From Nitrospira sp. (GTDB lineage Bacteria > Nitrospirota > Nitrospiria > Nitrospirales > Nitrospiraceae), in the NCBI GenBank assembly GCA_030653545.1, contig JAURZE010000022.1:524968-588967 (forward strand): 64,000 bases of DNA. The letters are read 5' to 3'. The position numbers and the translations under genes are program-made. Under the pieces are notes generated by a model. The model ran no database searches, was not told the DNA's origin, and saw only the letters and a list, made by a program, of their open reading frames with translations. Positions within the stretch are counted from its first letter, which is position 1. Each line of letters opens with the position of its first letter. Positions 26,386 through 36,725 of the stretch are shown piece by piece.

Positions 26386-28809
26386 CTATGACGACTTCTG
26401 CTTGGCGCGCGCTAAGGCTAATGCCATGGCCATCGTCCCACCGGGCGGTGGCTGCCGATCCACAGGACGTTGAGCCATGGGCTGGCGCCGCCCCTGCGAC
26501 TCGGGCGGCACGCCCGCACCGGCCTCGCCCGATGACGGACGCGAAGAAGCCACACTCCCTGGCGCGTCATCGAGACGCATCGTCAAGGAGATGCGCTGAC
26601 GCTTCACGTCAACCTCCATCACCTTCACCTTGACGATTTGACCCGGCTTCACCACCTCGTGCGGATCCTTGACGAACTTGTTGGCCAGCGCCGACACATG
26701 CACGAGCCCGTCCTGATGGACACCGACATCGACGAAGGCCCCAAACGCCGCCACGTTCGTCACGACGCCTTCGAGCACCATACCCGGATGCAAGTCGGTC
26801 AGAGACTCGACGCCTTCTTGGAATGTGGCCGTCTTGAACTCCGGGCGCGGATCGCGACCGGGCTTTTCCAGCTCCGTCAGGATATCGCGCACGGTCGGCA
26901 CGCCGAACTTCTCATCGGTAAATTCAGCCGGCGATAACCCTTTCAACAACGCCGGCTGCCCCATGACATCCGTAATGCCTTTGCCGACACGCGCGAGAAT
27001 GCGCTCGACCACCGGATAGGCCTCCGGATGGACCGACGAGCGATCCAAGGGATTGTCGCCGTCGTTGATCCGCAAGAATCCGGCTGCTTGCTCAAACGTC
27101 TTCTCGCCCAACCGAGGCACCTTGCGCATCGTGATGCGGTTCCGGAACGGCCCATTGGCGTCGCGGTATTCGACGATATGCTTTGCCAACAGCTGATTCA
27201 GGCCGGACACCCGCGCCAGCAGCGGAACCGACGCGGTATTGACGTCGACTCCGACGGCGTTCACGCAATCTTCCACCGTCGCATCGAGCGAGCGCGCCAG
27301 CAAGTGCTGATTGACATCATGTTGATACTGACCGACGCCGATCGCTTTCGGCTCAATCTTCACCAATTCGGCCAGCGGATCTTGCAGACGACGGGCAATG
27401 GAGACTGCACCCCGCAAACTGACGTCCAACGCAGGAAACTCGGCCGCGGCAAACGCCGACGCGGAATAGACCGAGGCCCCGGCTTCACTGACGACAATCT
27501 TCGCCAGTTTCTGCTCCGGCTTCTTCGCCGCAATCAGCTTCACCAACTCCGTCGCCAGCTTATCGGACTCGCGGCTGGCCGTGCCGTTCCCGATCGATAT
27601 CAGCTCCACTCCGTGCTGCAGCACCAATCGCCCCAGCGTCGCCAACGACTCTTGCCACTCATTGCGCGGCTGATGCGGATAAATCGTCGCGGTCTCCAAC
27701 AGTTTCCCCGTCGCATCGACGACCGCCACCTTGCAACCGGTGCGCAGTCCCGGATCGAGCCCCAGCACGGCCTTCGGACCGGCGGGTGCCGCCAGGAGGA
27801 GCTCGTGCAGATTCCGGCCGAAGATTCTAATCGCTTCCGCTTCCGCCGCTTCACGTAGCTGCAGCAATAATTCCGTACTGAGATGCAGATGAATTTTCAC
27901 GCGCCAGGCCCAGCGACAGACATCGGCCAGCCACTTGTCGGCGGGCCGGCCGCGATCCGCGATCCCAACATGCCCCGCGATCATCGCGGCACAGGGATGC
28001 GGCACCATCGCCTCCAGCTGCTCACCGAGCCCCAGCTCAACCTTCAAGACGCCTAACCCCCAGCCGCGGAACAGGGCGAGCGCACGATGGGATGGAATCG
28101 TGCGGATTGTCTCGGAATAGGCATAGTAGTCGCGAAACTTTTCTTCCTCTGCCGTCTCTTTCCCCTTCACCACGGTCGAGGTGACGTAGCCCTGCTCCCA
28201 GAGCCTCGTCCGAAGCGCCGCCAGCAACTCGGCGGTCTCCGCAAAGCGCTCGACCAGAATGTCCCGGGCTCCCTCGAGCGCCGCCTTCGCATCGGGGACA
28301 TTGATCGCATCGACCCCGTCGCTAGCCGGCTTGACGATCACGTACTTGACGGCTTCCTGTTCGGGATCCAGCATGGGATTGGACAACAGGACATCCGCCA
28401 ACGGCTCTAGTCCCGCTTCACGGGCAATCTGCGCACGCGTACGCCGTTTGGGCTTATACGGCAGATACAGGTCTTCCAGCGTCTGCTTGGTCGCCGCCGA
28501 TTCGATCGTCCCCCGCAAGTCCTGTGTCAGCTTCCCCTGCTCCTCGATCGACGCCAGAATCGTCGCCCGCCGCTCTTCCAACTCGCGCAGATAGCGCAAC
28601 CGTTCTTCCAGCGTGCGGAGATGCGTGTCGTCTAAATTTCCCGTGGCTTCTTTCCGATAACGCGCCACGAACGGCACCGTCGAACCTTCATCGAGCAATG
28701 CCACCGCTGCGGCCACCTGATGGGCGCCGACGCTGAGCTCTGTCGCAATGAGGCGAACAATCTTTTCCTGAGCTGAATCCGACACAACGACCTTGGGTGA
28801 AGATGCCAT
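26386..28809 (-). CDS. tex: Tex-family S1 RNA-binding protein
   Basis: An 807-aa protein close to the usual Tex length. It starts with helical Tex domains ([34 protein letters not shown]), then an RNase H-like fold ([18 protein letters not shown]), helix-hairpin-helix modules ([19 protein letters not shown]) and a C-terminal S1 domain ([20 protein letters not shown]). Tex binds nucleic acid and is linked to transcription and RNA turnover. The ATG at 28809 was preferred to one 63 bp upstream because family members begin about there. A short low-complexity tail follows S1. Confidence 0.94.
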   Translation of the reverse strand: MASSPKVVVSDSAQEKIVRLIATELSVGAHQVAAAVALLDEGSTVPFVARYRKEATGNLDDTHLRTLEERLRYLRELEERRATILASIEEQGKLTQDLRGTIESAATKQTLEDLYLPYKPKRRTRAQIAREAGLEPLADVLLSNPMLDPEQEAVKYVIVKPASDGVDAINVPDAKAALEGARDILVERFAETAELLAALRTRLWEQGYVTSTVVKGKETAEEEKFRDYYAYSETIRTIPSHRALALFRGWGLGVLKVELGLGEQLEAMVPHPCAAMIAGHVGIADRGRPADKWLADVCRWAWRVKIHLHLSTELLLQLREAAEAEAIRIFGRNLHELLLAAPAGPKAVLGLDPGLRTGCKVAVVDATGKLLETATIYPHQPRNEWQESLATLGRLVLQHGVELISIGNGTASRESDKLATELVKLIAAKKPEQKLAKIVVSEAGASVYSASAFAAAEFPALDVSLRGAVSIARRLQDPLAELVKIEPKAIGVGQYQHDVNQHLLARSLDATVEDCVNAVGVDVNTASVPLLARVSGLNQLLAKHIVEYRDANGPFRNRITMRKVPRLGEKTFEQAAGFLRINDGDNPLDRSSVHPEAYPVVERILARVGKGITDVMGQPALLKGLSPAEFTDEKFGVPTVRDILTELEKPGRDPRPEFKTATFQEGVESLTDLHPGMVLEGVVTNVAAFGAFVDVGVHQDGLVHVSALANKFVKDPHEVVKPGQIVKVKVMEVDVKRQRISLTMRLDDAPGSVASSRPSSGEAGAGVPPESQGRRQPMAQRPVDRQPPPGGTMAMALALARAKQKSS

Positions 28810-29156
28810 AGAAATATATGCCGGCACTTTCCGGAATCGGCTTAGCCGCGGCGCGCATGACGCCTTGACCAAGAGCGCATTCCTCTGATTGATGGTGAAT
28901 GAAGAATCGAGCGTATCGAGCTGCTGTTCACACTCGCGAATGAAGAAACAATTTTACGTCTTCGTGAATACCTGTGATAGCCGGGCGCGAATCTATCAGA
29001 TGCCTCCCCTTGCGGCAACTCATCCGGCAGGCCCTCTGATCAGCGATCGCCCCCACAGGCTCCCCCTCTAGCAAGCCCTGGCACCGCATACACGCTAGAT
29101 CTCTGCGCCCCGACTCCGTTACACTCGCACAAAAGAACACCTGTCAGGGGAATCAC
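28810..29156. other. Divergent intergenic region, tex and DnaJ-ERCC4
   Basis: Both flanking genes point away, so promoters for each must lie within these 347 bp. No convincing -10/-35 pair or gene was picked out by eye. The plus-strand gene has an AGGGG ribosome site at its start. Confidence 0.35.
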
Positions 29157-30026
29157 ATGCTCACGTACTATCAAGTGCTCGAACTGCCGACCACGGCCAC
29201 CAGCGAAGACATTAAAAAGGCCTGGCACGAACAACTCCAAGTCTGGCATCCGGATCGATTCACCCATGCGCCGGTCCTGCAGCGCAAAGCCGAAGCCCGT
29301 ACGACCTTGATCAATCAGGCGTATCAAACGCTCAACGACCCAAGTTCTCGCCAGCGCTACGATGCGACAACCGGGCCCACGCCGGTACGCCCCCACACCA
29401 CGGCGTCCCCAACTCCTCCGCCGCGCCCGACCACATCCGTGCACCCACAAACCCCGCCGCCTAGATCGCGCAGCGAACAACGCGGACCGCACCTTCCGAT
29501 CATGCTGTCCCGAAAGAATCAGCCCAAGATCGCCGTGCCGGCCATCCATATCCTCGTCGATACCCGCGAACACATGCCCTACATCTTCTCCGGCCTAAGT
29601 AGGATTGCCGGCACCACCCGTCAAACCCTGCAGGCCGGCGACTATGCCATTGCCGAAGCGCCGGACATCTTTCGGGTGGAACGCAAACGGGCCGAAGAGC
29701 TCAATACGATTTTCTCCAATCCGTCGGAGAACCGGCAGCGATTCATGCGCGAACTGGAACCGCTCCTCAAGATCCCTCATCGTTTCCTGGTGATTGAAGG
29801 CGCGCTTTTCCAGCGCCTCGCCAGCGGACGCCTCGGCCAGTATCACAAGAACGGTTTGCTCGATTTTTTGGATGCGCTGACCGCGCGCTTTGGGCTGCAG
29901 ATTATTTATGCGGAGCATCGAGACGAGGCGGAAGAGCGCGTCGCCAATCTCGCGACACTGCACTATGCCTACTACTACGCTGAGCAGGAAGGGCTCGGGC
30001 GCTACCTGGCCGACAACGACGTCTGA
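29157..30026 (+). CDS. DnaJ-domain / ERCC4-type nuclease fusion
   Basis: A 289-aa fusion. Residues 1-70 are a J-domain (YYQVLELPTTATSEDIKKAW, with HPD at 31-33), the co-chaperone module that stimulates DnaK. Residues 75-125 are a Pro/Thr-rich linker. Residues 130-280 are an ERCC4/XPF-type nuclease: DTRE at 135-138, GDYAI at 161-165 and ERK at 175-177, the residues that coordinate the metal in XPF/Mus81 nucleases. No helix-hairpin-helix follows. The J-domain may recruit DnaK to DNA repair, or to unfold the target. The single-gene context gives no further clue. Confidence 0.88.
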   Translation: MLTYYQVLELPTTATSEDIKKAWHEQLQVWHPDRFTHAPVLQRKAEARTTLINQAYQTLNDPSSRQRYDATTGPTPVRPHTTASPTPPPRPTTSVHPQTPPPRSRSEQRGPHLPIMLSRKNQPKIAVPAIHILVDTREHMPYIFSGLSRIAGTTRQTLQAGDYAIAEAPDIFRVERKRAEELNTIFSNPSENRQRFMRELEPLLKIPHRFLVIEGALFQRLASGRLGQYHKNGLLDFLDALTARFGLQIIYAEHRDEAEERVANLATLHYAYYYAEQEGLGRYLADNDV

Positions 30027-30044
30027 CAGACACCCGTTCCCCGA

Positions 30045-30509
30045 CTATCGACACCCCTCGAATCCCGTCTGCCGCAAGGCTTCGTAGAGCACCACCGACA
30101 CCGCGTTCGAGAGATTCAAACTGCGGCTGGCAGGCCTCATCGGCACGCGAATACGCTGAGCCTCAGGAACGGCCTCGATAAGTTCGACCGGCAACCCCCG
30201 GGTTTCAGGGCCGAAGAGAAAGACATCCCCCGACGCATAGACATTCAGGTCATAGCGGCGCGTCCCTTTCGTCGAGGCCGCAAAGATTCGGCGATGCGAA
30301 AACTGCTCCACACAATCCGCCCAGCTCTCGTGCACGGTGATCGTGGCAAACTCGTGATAGTCCAGCCCGGCGCGCAATAGTTGCTTGTCCTCCAGCGAAA
30401 AACCGAGCGGCTTCACCAAATGCAAGCGAACGCCCGTGTTCGCACACAGGCGGATGATATTACCCGTGTTGGGGGGAATTTCAGGCTGATAGAGAATGAG
30501 GTCGAACAT
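30045..30509 (-). CDS. trmL: tRNA (cytidine(34)-2'-O)-methyltransferase
   Basis: A 154-aa SPOUT methyltransferase. LYQPEIPPNTGNIIRLCANT near the start, FLFGPETRGLP in the middle and the knot motif RIRVPMRPASRSLNLSNAVS near the end are TrmL hallmarks. TrmL 2'-O-methylates the wobble base of tRNA-Leu isoacceptors. The ATG at 30509 was chosen because the family begins MFDLILYQPE-like. It converges with the DnaJ-ERCC4 gene. Confidence 0.93.
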   Translation of the reverse strand: MFDLILYQPEIPPNTGNIIRLCANTGVRLHLVKPLGFSLEDKQLLRAGLDYHEFATITVHESWADCVEQFSHRRIFAASTKGTRRYDLNVYASGDVFLFGPETRGLPVELIEAVPEAQRIRVPMRPASRSLNLSNAVSVVLYEALRQTGFEGCR

Positions 30510-30651
30510 GAGGAACGTGACTGACCGATCAGAAGATGGCAATTGGGACGCAGTCTACCACGGCCGCCCCGAAGACCATCACTACCTTTCTAGGCAACCA
30601 GACCGAAAGAGGAAGAAAATCTGTTCATGGAAAGACGGGCCGGAAAGATCA

Positions 30652-31671
30652 TCAGGCGGCATACCCCTTCGGATTCGTACTCTGCCAACGCCAGGCATCG
30701 GCGCACATCACATCCAGTCCCCGTTCAGCGCGCCAGCCCAATTGCGCCAGCGCCTGCTTCGGATCGGCATAGCAGGAAGCAATGTCGCCGGGACGCCGGG
30801 ACGCGACCTGATAAGGAACCGGCTTTCCGCTGGCTCGCTCAAACGCCCGCACGATTTCCAACACGCTATACCCGTTCCCCGTTCCCAAATTTACCGTCAA
30901 GCACTCCTTCATCTGCTTGGACCGCTCCAGCGCCTGCAACGCCTTGAGATGCCCGAGAGCCAAATCCACCACATGAATGTAGTCTCGAACACCCGTTCCG
31001 TCCGGAGTGGGATAGTCGCCGCCCCAGACATTGAGACTCGCCCGACGCCCCACAGCGACCTGCGCCACAAAAGGAAGCAGGTTATTCGGTACACCACGGG
31101 GATCTTCTCCGATCAACCCGCTGGCATGGGCGCCCACCGGGTTGAAGTACCGCAGAATGCAGAGCCGCCAGGATTGATCGCTCCGCTGCAAGTCGCGCAA
31201 GATTTCCTCCACCATCAACTTTGAGCGGCCATACGGATTGGTCGCCGAGAGAGGATGATCCTCCGTCAAGGGTAACCGTTGCGGGTCGCCGTACACGGTG
31301 GCCGACGAGCTGAACACCAATTGCTTTACGCCGCACTCACTCATCGCTTCCAACAGGCGTAATGTACCGACCACATTGTTATCATAGTAGGACAGCGGCT
31401 GTTCCACCGACTCGCCCACGGCCTTCAGCCCGGCAAAGTGAATCACCGCTGTGGCCTTGCTCGTGCGCAACGCGGCAACCAGAGCGGCACGATCGCGGCA
31501 GTCGCCGCGGACCAGCGGGACAGGCTTTCCGGTGATGCGCTGCACGCGCGCCAACGCTTCAGGGTGGCTGTTGCTGAAATTATCGAAAACGGTGACCTCA
31601 AATCCGGCTTGCAGCAACTCCACACAGGTGTGAGAACCAATGTAACCCGCACCGCCAGTAACCAGAATCAT
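30652..31671 (-). CDS. galE: UDP-glucose 4-epimerase
   Basis: A 339-aa short-chain dehydrogenase of the extended type. The NAD-binding TGGAGYIGSH is at residues 5-14. The catalytic Ser is in VFSSSATVYGDP, and YxxxK is present as YGRSK. The FNPVGAH and DYIHVVDLA segments are GalE-typical. It interconverts UDP-glucose and UDP-galactose, feeding surface polysaccharide; the aldose epimerase and cellulose-type synthase genes lie further right. Confidence 0.95.
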   Translation of the reverse strand: MILVTGGAGYIGSHTCVELLQAGFEVTVFDNFSNSHPEALARVQRITGKPVPLVRGDCRDRAALVAALRTSKATAVIHFAGLKAVGESVEQPLSYYDNNVVGTLRLLEAMSECGVKQLVFSSSATVYGDPQRLPLTEDHPLSATNPYGRSKLMVEEILRDLQRSDQSWRLCILRYFNPVGAHASGLIGEDPRGVPNNLLPFVAQVAVGRRASLNVWGGDYPTPDGTGVRDYIHVVDLALGHLKALQALERSKQMKECLTVNLGTGNGYSVLEIVRAFERASGKPVPYQVASRRPGDIASCYADPKQALAQLGWRAERGLDVMCADAWRWQSTNPKGYAA

Positions 31672-32048
31672 TGCCAGCCCTCCCCTGAATCAGCCCGGTC
31701 ATCGGCATCTCGCCTGAGCACATCATTGCCCTCAGCCAAGCTCGCTTTCGACGTTCTCAACATACGTCTCACGCTTCTCATAAGAAACAGTCGCCTCACC
31801 CGTGACCAGCTTATCAAACTGGGAACCAGCGTCAAACGATGCGTATCATTCTTCCCGCTACCCGCTCTCGGTTTTTGAGTCAAGTCGGACCAGGGCACTG
31901 GGGCGGAGCGACCTCGCCAAGGAAAGTGAATCCCTTTTAATATGATGGTCTCTCATACGCCAGGCCGACTCTTCCCGATAGCCCGGAGTGGTGAATTTCA
32001 GAATCCCGGTGTATCTTGGAGCATCGACCTCCAGCCTAGAGGAACAGG
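31672..32048. other. Divergent gap, galE and TPR protein
   Basis: No gene or clear element in these 377 bp. Both neighbours point outward, so promoters are expected. An AT-rich TTTTAATATGATGG tract near 31935 is the best -10-like candidate for the plus strand, at low confidence. Confidence 0.3.
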
Positions 32049-33818
32049 ATGTTCGGAAACAGCGCGGTCGTATTGCACAGGTCTCAGACAATCCCCGTAC
32101 TCCGATGCCGATACGGGATCAGACTCCTGACGATCTGGCTCACGGCGATCCTCTCGACGACCGCGGGCGCGTGGGCACAGGATCCACGGCATGTGTCCCC
32201 GGAGCGCTTGGCGGAACAGGCCAAGGCCGTGTGGGAAAGCGGCGCCATTGTACCGGCACTCGATTTGATCGAAGAAGGGATTCATCACCACCCTCGGGCT
32301 CTCACGCTCTATAAATTGCGCGGGGACATCCTCGCCGCCGCCCGTGGCCCTCAGGAAGCGGTGCAGGCCTACGAAACCGCCCTCGCCCAACAACCGACCG
32401 CCCTGGATGTCCGCTGGGCTAAATGGAGTGTGTTGATGCGCTGGGGGCAGGCGGAGGAATCGCTGGCTGAGCTGCAGCGCATTGAAAACATCGACCCCCA
32501 GAATCCACTCGTGCATCTGCGCCTCGCTCAGGAACTCCGTAAGCTCGACCGCTTGGAAGACTCCCTGATGTCCTATCAGAAAGCCGTGGCGCTCGCGCCA
32601 GAGCTCCTTGGCTGGAGACTGGCGATGGCCCGGGCGCGGTTCGATATTCTGGACTATCGCGGGGCCGATGCCGACGTGCAATACGTCCTCAACAAAGTGC
32701 CCCCGGGCTCTCCGGTGGAACTCCCGGCCAAGAACCAACTCGCGCAGCATTACGAGTCGATGGAGCGGGGCCGCCGCTTTACCCCTGCGCTCACGCCGGA
32801 TGCGACCGAGAAACAACTGAAAGAATGGGCCGCGATTCGCGCCGACGCCTGGAGGCTCTTCTCAGCCGGTCGCTATCAGGAAGCCGAGCCGATCTACCGG
32901 CGAATCATGACGCTCAACCCCAGAGACACGCTGGCCACCCATCAATTAGGACTGACCCTCATGCAGCTCGGGCGATGCAAAGAGGCACTGGCCATCTTCG
33001 GCAATGTACTCAACATGAATCCCAGCGAGGACGACTACGCCGATACGGTGTTTCGCATGGGAGTCTGCCTTGTGGAACTCGAGCAGTGGGAAGACGCGTT
33101 CGTCCATTTTCAAACGCTCTATGACACCGCCGTGGAGTTTGAACAAAACAACAACGATGTCCAACTGCCCGCCGGCACACGCGTGCTCGCGAAGGACAAA
33201 CTGGCCCGGTGGCTCGACAAGATCCGTCCGCATGTCCCTGAATTAGCCCAGATGAAAGCAGCGGAAGCGGCGGCGGCTCCCGCCCCGCCCCGAGAAAAAT
33301 CCCCGTCCACGGCGCTGGCGGAAGAAGCCCTGTTTGAAAAAGCTCTGGAACGGCTCACGCCGCAGAAGGCATTAGATCCGCAGGCCTCACTGATGGGCCG
33401 GGACGCTGATTTCAGCTGGTTTCGCTTTGTCATATCGGCCGGCAAGGTCATCCGTGACGATTTCCCGACCGGCGCGCACGAATTCATTCCGCTCAATCCG
33501 AATGACACCTTCCCCTCCACACAACCCGAGATCTACCTGGTGTTCGGGCTCGTATCGGCGTCGTACGATGCCATCCCGCTCTCCGCTCACTGTTTTCTGG
33601 AGATCGCTGAGGTCACCGGCAACGCGCCGCCCGTCGCACAAGACCAGGTCATGATGGCCATGAATGACCAGTCCGGCTACTTCCGCCTCCCGGCCCCTAA
33701 GACCGGCTGGACACCAGGGCTCTATCGCTGTGGATTATTCGCCGGTGAACGCACATCCGCCTATACACAAGCCGACGAGGTGCGCTTTCGAATCCTCCGG
33801 CCGACACCACCCAACTAG
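32049..33818 (+). CDS. Secreted TPR-repeat protein (589 aa)
   Basis: An N-terminal hydrophobic leader (cleavage near GAWAQDP) is followed by about eight tetratricopeptide repeats over residues 50-375; several carry the W/LG/A/P pattern (AVQAYETALAQQPT, SLMSYQKAVALAPE, AEPIYRRIMTLNPR, ALAIFGNVLNMNPS). After a low-complexity Ala/Pro/Lys linker comes a C-terminal beta-type region (EIYLVFGLVSASYDAIPL, FRLPAPKTGWTPGLYRCGLF) without a named domain. It is probably a periplasmic scaffold. The first codon is the best ATG, since the hydrophobic leader sits about 20 residues in. Confidence 0.75.
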   Translation: MFGNSAVVLHRSQTIPVLRCRYGIRLLTIWLTAILSTTAGAWAQDPRHVSPERLAEQAKAVWESGAIVPALDLIEEGIHHHPRALTLYKLRGDILAAARGPQEAVQAYETALAQQPTALDVRWAKWSVLMRWGQAEESLAELQRIENIDPQNPLVHLRLAQELRKLDRLEDSLMSYQKAVALAPELLGWRLAMARARFDILDYRGADADVQYVLNKVPPGSPVELPAKNQLAQHYESMERGRRFTPALTPDATEKQLKEWAAIRADAWRLFSAGRYQEAEPIYRRIMTLNPRDTLATHQLGLTLMQLGRCKEALAIFGNVLNMNPSEDDYADTVFRMGVCLVELEQWEDAFVHFQTLYDTAVEFEQNNNDVQLPAGTRVLAKDKLARWLDKIRPHVPELAQMKAAEAAAAPAPPREKSPSTALAEEALFEKALERLTPQKALDPQASLMGRDADFSWFRFVISAGKVIRDDFPTGAHEFIPLNPNDTFPSTQPEIYLVFGLVSASYDAIPLSAHCFLEIAEVTGNAPPVAQDQVMMAMNDQSGYFRLPAPKTGWTPGLYRCGLFAGERTSAYTQADEVRFRILRPTPPN

Positions 33819-33946
33819 CACAGCAGCTCGCCGGCAGAACATCGCCGGTCGCAGAGCCTGCTACGCCGAGGCCGGTCTATTGCCGATTAGACAGCGCGCG
33901 GGAGCCCCCTACCAGCAGGAACCGGGAGGCGCGACGAGGTGAGGAT

Positions 33947-34312
33947 CTATGGAATCGTTCGGCTTTGCTCATTGGAGAAGGGGCTTTCATTCCCGTTGGT
34001 ATCGTAAGCCGACACCGCAAAGAAGTACGTCACACCCTTCGTCAGATTCGTCATCTGATAGGTCGTGGTAGACGCAGACAAGGTGGCAATCGGATTTCCG
34101 TAGGTCCCAGCAGTGGTCGATCGATAAATCTTGTACCCGGCCAGGTCCGATGCGGCGACCGGATCCCATTGAAACGTCAACGACGCCGTGGCGGCAGGAG
34201 CCTGCGCGGCCGGAGGCGCACTGTCGCTCCCTCCCCCGCCGGTACACCCACCAAAGACTGCCCCGACAGCCGCCACTATTACCAATCCCAATCCGAACGA
34301 TGCTCGTACCAC
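33947..34312 (-). CDS. Lipoprotein with a fibronectin type III domain (121 aa)
   Basis: A leader with lipobox VFGGC is followed by a Gly/Ala/Pro-rich spacer and one FN3 domain (residues about 40-120): LTFQWDPVAASDLAGYKIYR, VTYFFAVSAYDTNGNESPFS. FN3 modules mediate protein or carbohydrate contact on the surface. It converges with the TPR gene and stands alone. Confidence 0.85.
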   Translation of the reverse strand: MVRASFGLGLVIVAAVGAVFGGCTGGGGSDSAPPAAQAPAATASLTFQWDPVAASDLAGYKIYRSTTAGTYGNPIATLSASTTTYQMTNLTKGVTYFFAVSAYDTNGNESPFSNEQSRTIP

Positions 34313-34719
34313 TGGCAGACTCCCTCGTTCTGTCGACTGCTGACGACCTCAATTTACCGCCTCGCCAAACAAGAGGCAAGGACAGTGCCGAGGGTGCCCA
34401 CACTCAGCCGGGAAGAATTCCTCCCGGCATAGCGCACTTCTGCCAGCTAGTTGGGGAACATCCCCACCCGGCGATGTTCTCCCGGCTCCGTCATCACTGA
34501 TTGTCCCGGCCACCAGCAGAGCCCTCTTTTGTACAGTGATCGCCCCGGCCTCCCCCCCGCTTCCCCGCAATTCCAAAGGCTTTAAATGGGAACTGACTCA
34601 ATCCCATCAGGCATGTCCTTTGCGGTTTACCAGGTTGGTGCCTGACAGATCCCTGTATTGCATCGCATCGTCGATTAGGGCACCCTTCCCCTATCTCGTC
34701 GTTCCAAGAGGATCACGGT
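34313..34719. other. Gap with two small hairpins before the metalloprotease
   Basis: No convincing gene in these 407 bp. GCCGGGA/TCCCGGC form a 7-bp stem at 34407-34428, and GAACATC/GATGTTC a second near 34455-34482. These may shield transcripts in either direction. No promoter was identified with confidence. Confidence 0.35.
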
Positions 34720-36123
34720 ATGGCGCCCACACTGGTCCCCACACAAGTCCGTCGTCTGTGCGGACTTCTCTTGTCAGGCCTTCTCTTTTTCACCGCGGCG
34801 CTTGGAACAACTGGTCTCGCAGAAAGCGACGGATCGATTCCGGCTCTGGCCCCGACCCCGCTATTCACAACGGCCCCTCCGCAGCGGTCCGCACCGTTGG
34901 CCCAGGCAAGCACCCCGCGCAAAGCCAGGGGACGCTGGGTTCGGGATCAGCGTTCCGTCAACATCACCGCAGACGCGCTCCGTGCCCTCAATCCAATCAG
35001 TCCGGCACACCACACCGAATTCACGATCGACCTTTTTTCAGCCGGCACACAACTAGCCGATCTCAGCCCGGGAAACGACCCGCAACGAACGCTCCACCAC
35101 CACACATGGACGGGACGGCTGACGCAGGATCGGGACAGCGATGTCACGCTTGTCATGAAGGGCGCGGCTGTCGCGGGAACGATCCGAAAGGGGCGCACAA
35201 TCTATGAGATCAAGCCCAGCGCTGACGGCACTCATGATGTGACAGAAATCGACAGCGAGTTGCTTCCCAGCGACCACCATCCGGTCCCCGTGAGTCCTGA
35301 CGAATCGGCAGCAGGAGATGTGGCTACCGGCCTGGCTGCGCCCATACTTCCCTTCGCCGCAGCCGCAGATAGCAGCACATTGATCGATGTCCTGGCGGTC
35401 TACACCACCACCGCGAAGAACGCGAATGGTGGACAAAACGGCATTGAAGCCCTGATTGCCCTCGGCATTTCTCTAGCGAACACCGCCTTCACCAACAGTC
35501 AGATCAACACCCAATTTCGACTCGTTCATACCGCCGAAATCGCGTATCCCGAATCCGGCAACTACAACACGGATTTGAGTCGCCTGCGAAATGCGACGGA
35601 TGGATTCCTGGATGACGCGCATACGCTGCGGAACACCCACAAGGCGGATCTGGTCACGCTGATTGCAGACAACATCGGAGATGCCTGCGGAGTCGCCTAC
35701 GTCATGAGTTCTGTCAGCCCCAGCTTTGCAAGTTCGGCGTTCAGTGTGGTCGAAGATGCCTGCATCTCCGGCTACACTCTCGCCCATGAGCTCGGCCACA
35801 ATATGGGGTCTATGCATGATCGGGCCGAGGGAGGGACCGGCGCCTACCCCTACTCCTTCGGGCACAAAGAAGCAGGCAAGTTTCGGACGATCATGGCCTA
35901 TCCCTGCAGTCCCTCCTGTCCGCGTATCAATCATTTCTCAAACCCCAATGTCAGCTATCAAGGAAGCTGGGTCACCGGCGTAGACCACAACACGAGCCCT
36001 GCCACCTCGGCGGACAACGCCAGAGCCTTTACCAATGCCTTGAGCACCGTGGCGAATTTCCGCAACAGCGGCGATACGACCGCTCCCCCGGCCCCCGCCA
36101 ATTTCCGGATCATCAGCCCGTAG
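34720..36123 (+). CDS. Secreted reprolysin-type zinc metalloprotease
   Basis: A 467-aa exported protease. The hydrophobic leader spans about residues 13-33. Residues 75-195 form a propeptide-like beta domain (HTWTGRLTQDRDSDVTLVMK, GTIRKGRTIYEI). The catalytic domain begins near 220 (LIDVLAVYTTTA) and carries HELGHNMGSMHD at 356-367, the HExxHxxGxxHD zinc motif of the M12/reprolysin group, with a Met-turn in FRTIMAYPC. It ends in a Pro-rich tail. A gene for a stand-alone relative of the prodomain follows 23 bp later. Confidence 0.9.
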   Translation: MAPTLVPTQVRRLCGLLLSGLLFFTAALGTTGLAESDGSIPALAPTPLFTTAPPQRSAPLAQASTPRKARGRWVRDQRSVNITADALRALNPISPAHHTEFTIDLFSAGTQLADLSPGNDPQRTLHHHTWTGRLTQDRDSDVTLVMKGAAVAGTIRKGRTIYEIKPSADGTHDVTEIDSELLPSDHHPVPVSPDESAAGDVATGLAAPILPFAAAADSSTLIDVLAVYTTTAKNANGGQNGIEALIALGISLANTAFTNSQINTQFRLVHTAEIAYPESGNYNTDLSRLRNATDGFLDDAHTLRNTHKADLVTLIADNIGDACGVAYVMSSVSPSFASSAFSVVEDACISGYTLAHELGHNMGSMHDRAEGGTGAYPYSFGHKEAGKFRTIMAYPCSPSCPRINHFSNPNVSYQGSWVTGVDHNTSPATSADNARAFTNALSTVANFRNSGDTTAPPAPANFRIISP

Positions 36124-36146
36124 CCATATGAGAAGGAGTCTGCTTC

Positions 36147-36644
36147 GTGCGTAATCGAATCACCTGTCGCAGCCTTCTTCGTGTCGGACTGACGGCACTT
36201 CTCCTCTGCACCCTCGGCATGGCTCCCCGTCCTTCCTCCGAAACGCACCTGTGGGAATTGGTCTCTTCGCCCTCGTCTCCCGATCAACGCCAAACGCCCC
36301 GCCAACCCTGGATCATCCGGGAGCAGAAAATCCGCCTACACCAAACGATCCTGGATGCGCTCCGTGATCCCGCAGCTCCCGTTCCTTCAGGAATCATCCT
36401 TGATCTGACCAGCGAGACCAGTCATGAACTGGTCGTCGATTCAAAGACTCCGGGTGCGCTTTCAACCACAGTCATTCAAGGCCATGTACAGACAGCCGCC
36501 CCTTCCGACATCACCCTCGTCATCAAAGACAGGTCGATGGCCGGCACGATCCGCATGGACAGACGGGTGTTCAGGATCCAGTCCATAGGAGACGGCGAGC
36601 ACATCCTCGTTGAACTCGACCCTGAGAAACTCCCGCCCGACTGA
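36147..36644 (+). CDS. Free-standing relative of the protease prodomain (165 aa)
   Basis: A GTG start at 36147 follows AAGGAGTC. The signal peptide is at residues 10-27. The remaining segments align by eye with residues 80-185 of the preceding protease: LDALRDPAAP, VIQGHVQTAAPSDITLVIKD, AGTIRMDRRVFRIQ and HILVELDPEKLPPD. No catalytic motif is present. It may be an inhibitor or folding helper for the protease; that is inference. Confidence 0.68.
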   Translation: MRNRITCRSLLRVGLTALLLCTLGMAPRPSSETHLWELVSSPSSPDQRQTPRQPWIIREQKIRLHQTILDALRDPAAPVPSGIILDLTSETSHELVVDSKTPGALSTTVIQGHVQTAAPSDITLVIKDRSMAGTIRMDRRVFRIQSIGDGEHILVELDPEKLPPD

Positions 36645-36725
36645 GGCCATTCCCTGATAGCAGGCAGAGCCAGAGGGCGCGGACTGCCCGCCTCAAGAAT
36701 CGTTCATGACCGGCTGATGGAGGGG

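Noticed and set aside
30496..31224. Plus-strand frame across trmL and galE
   Set aside because: Opposite to two well-recognised genes, with no domain.
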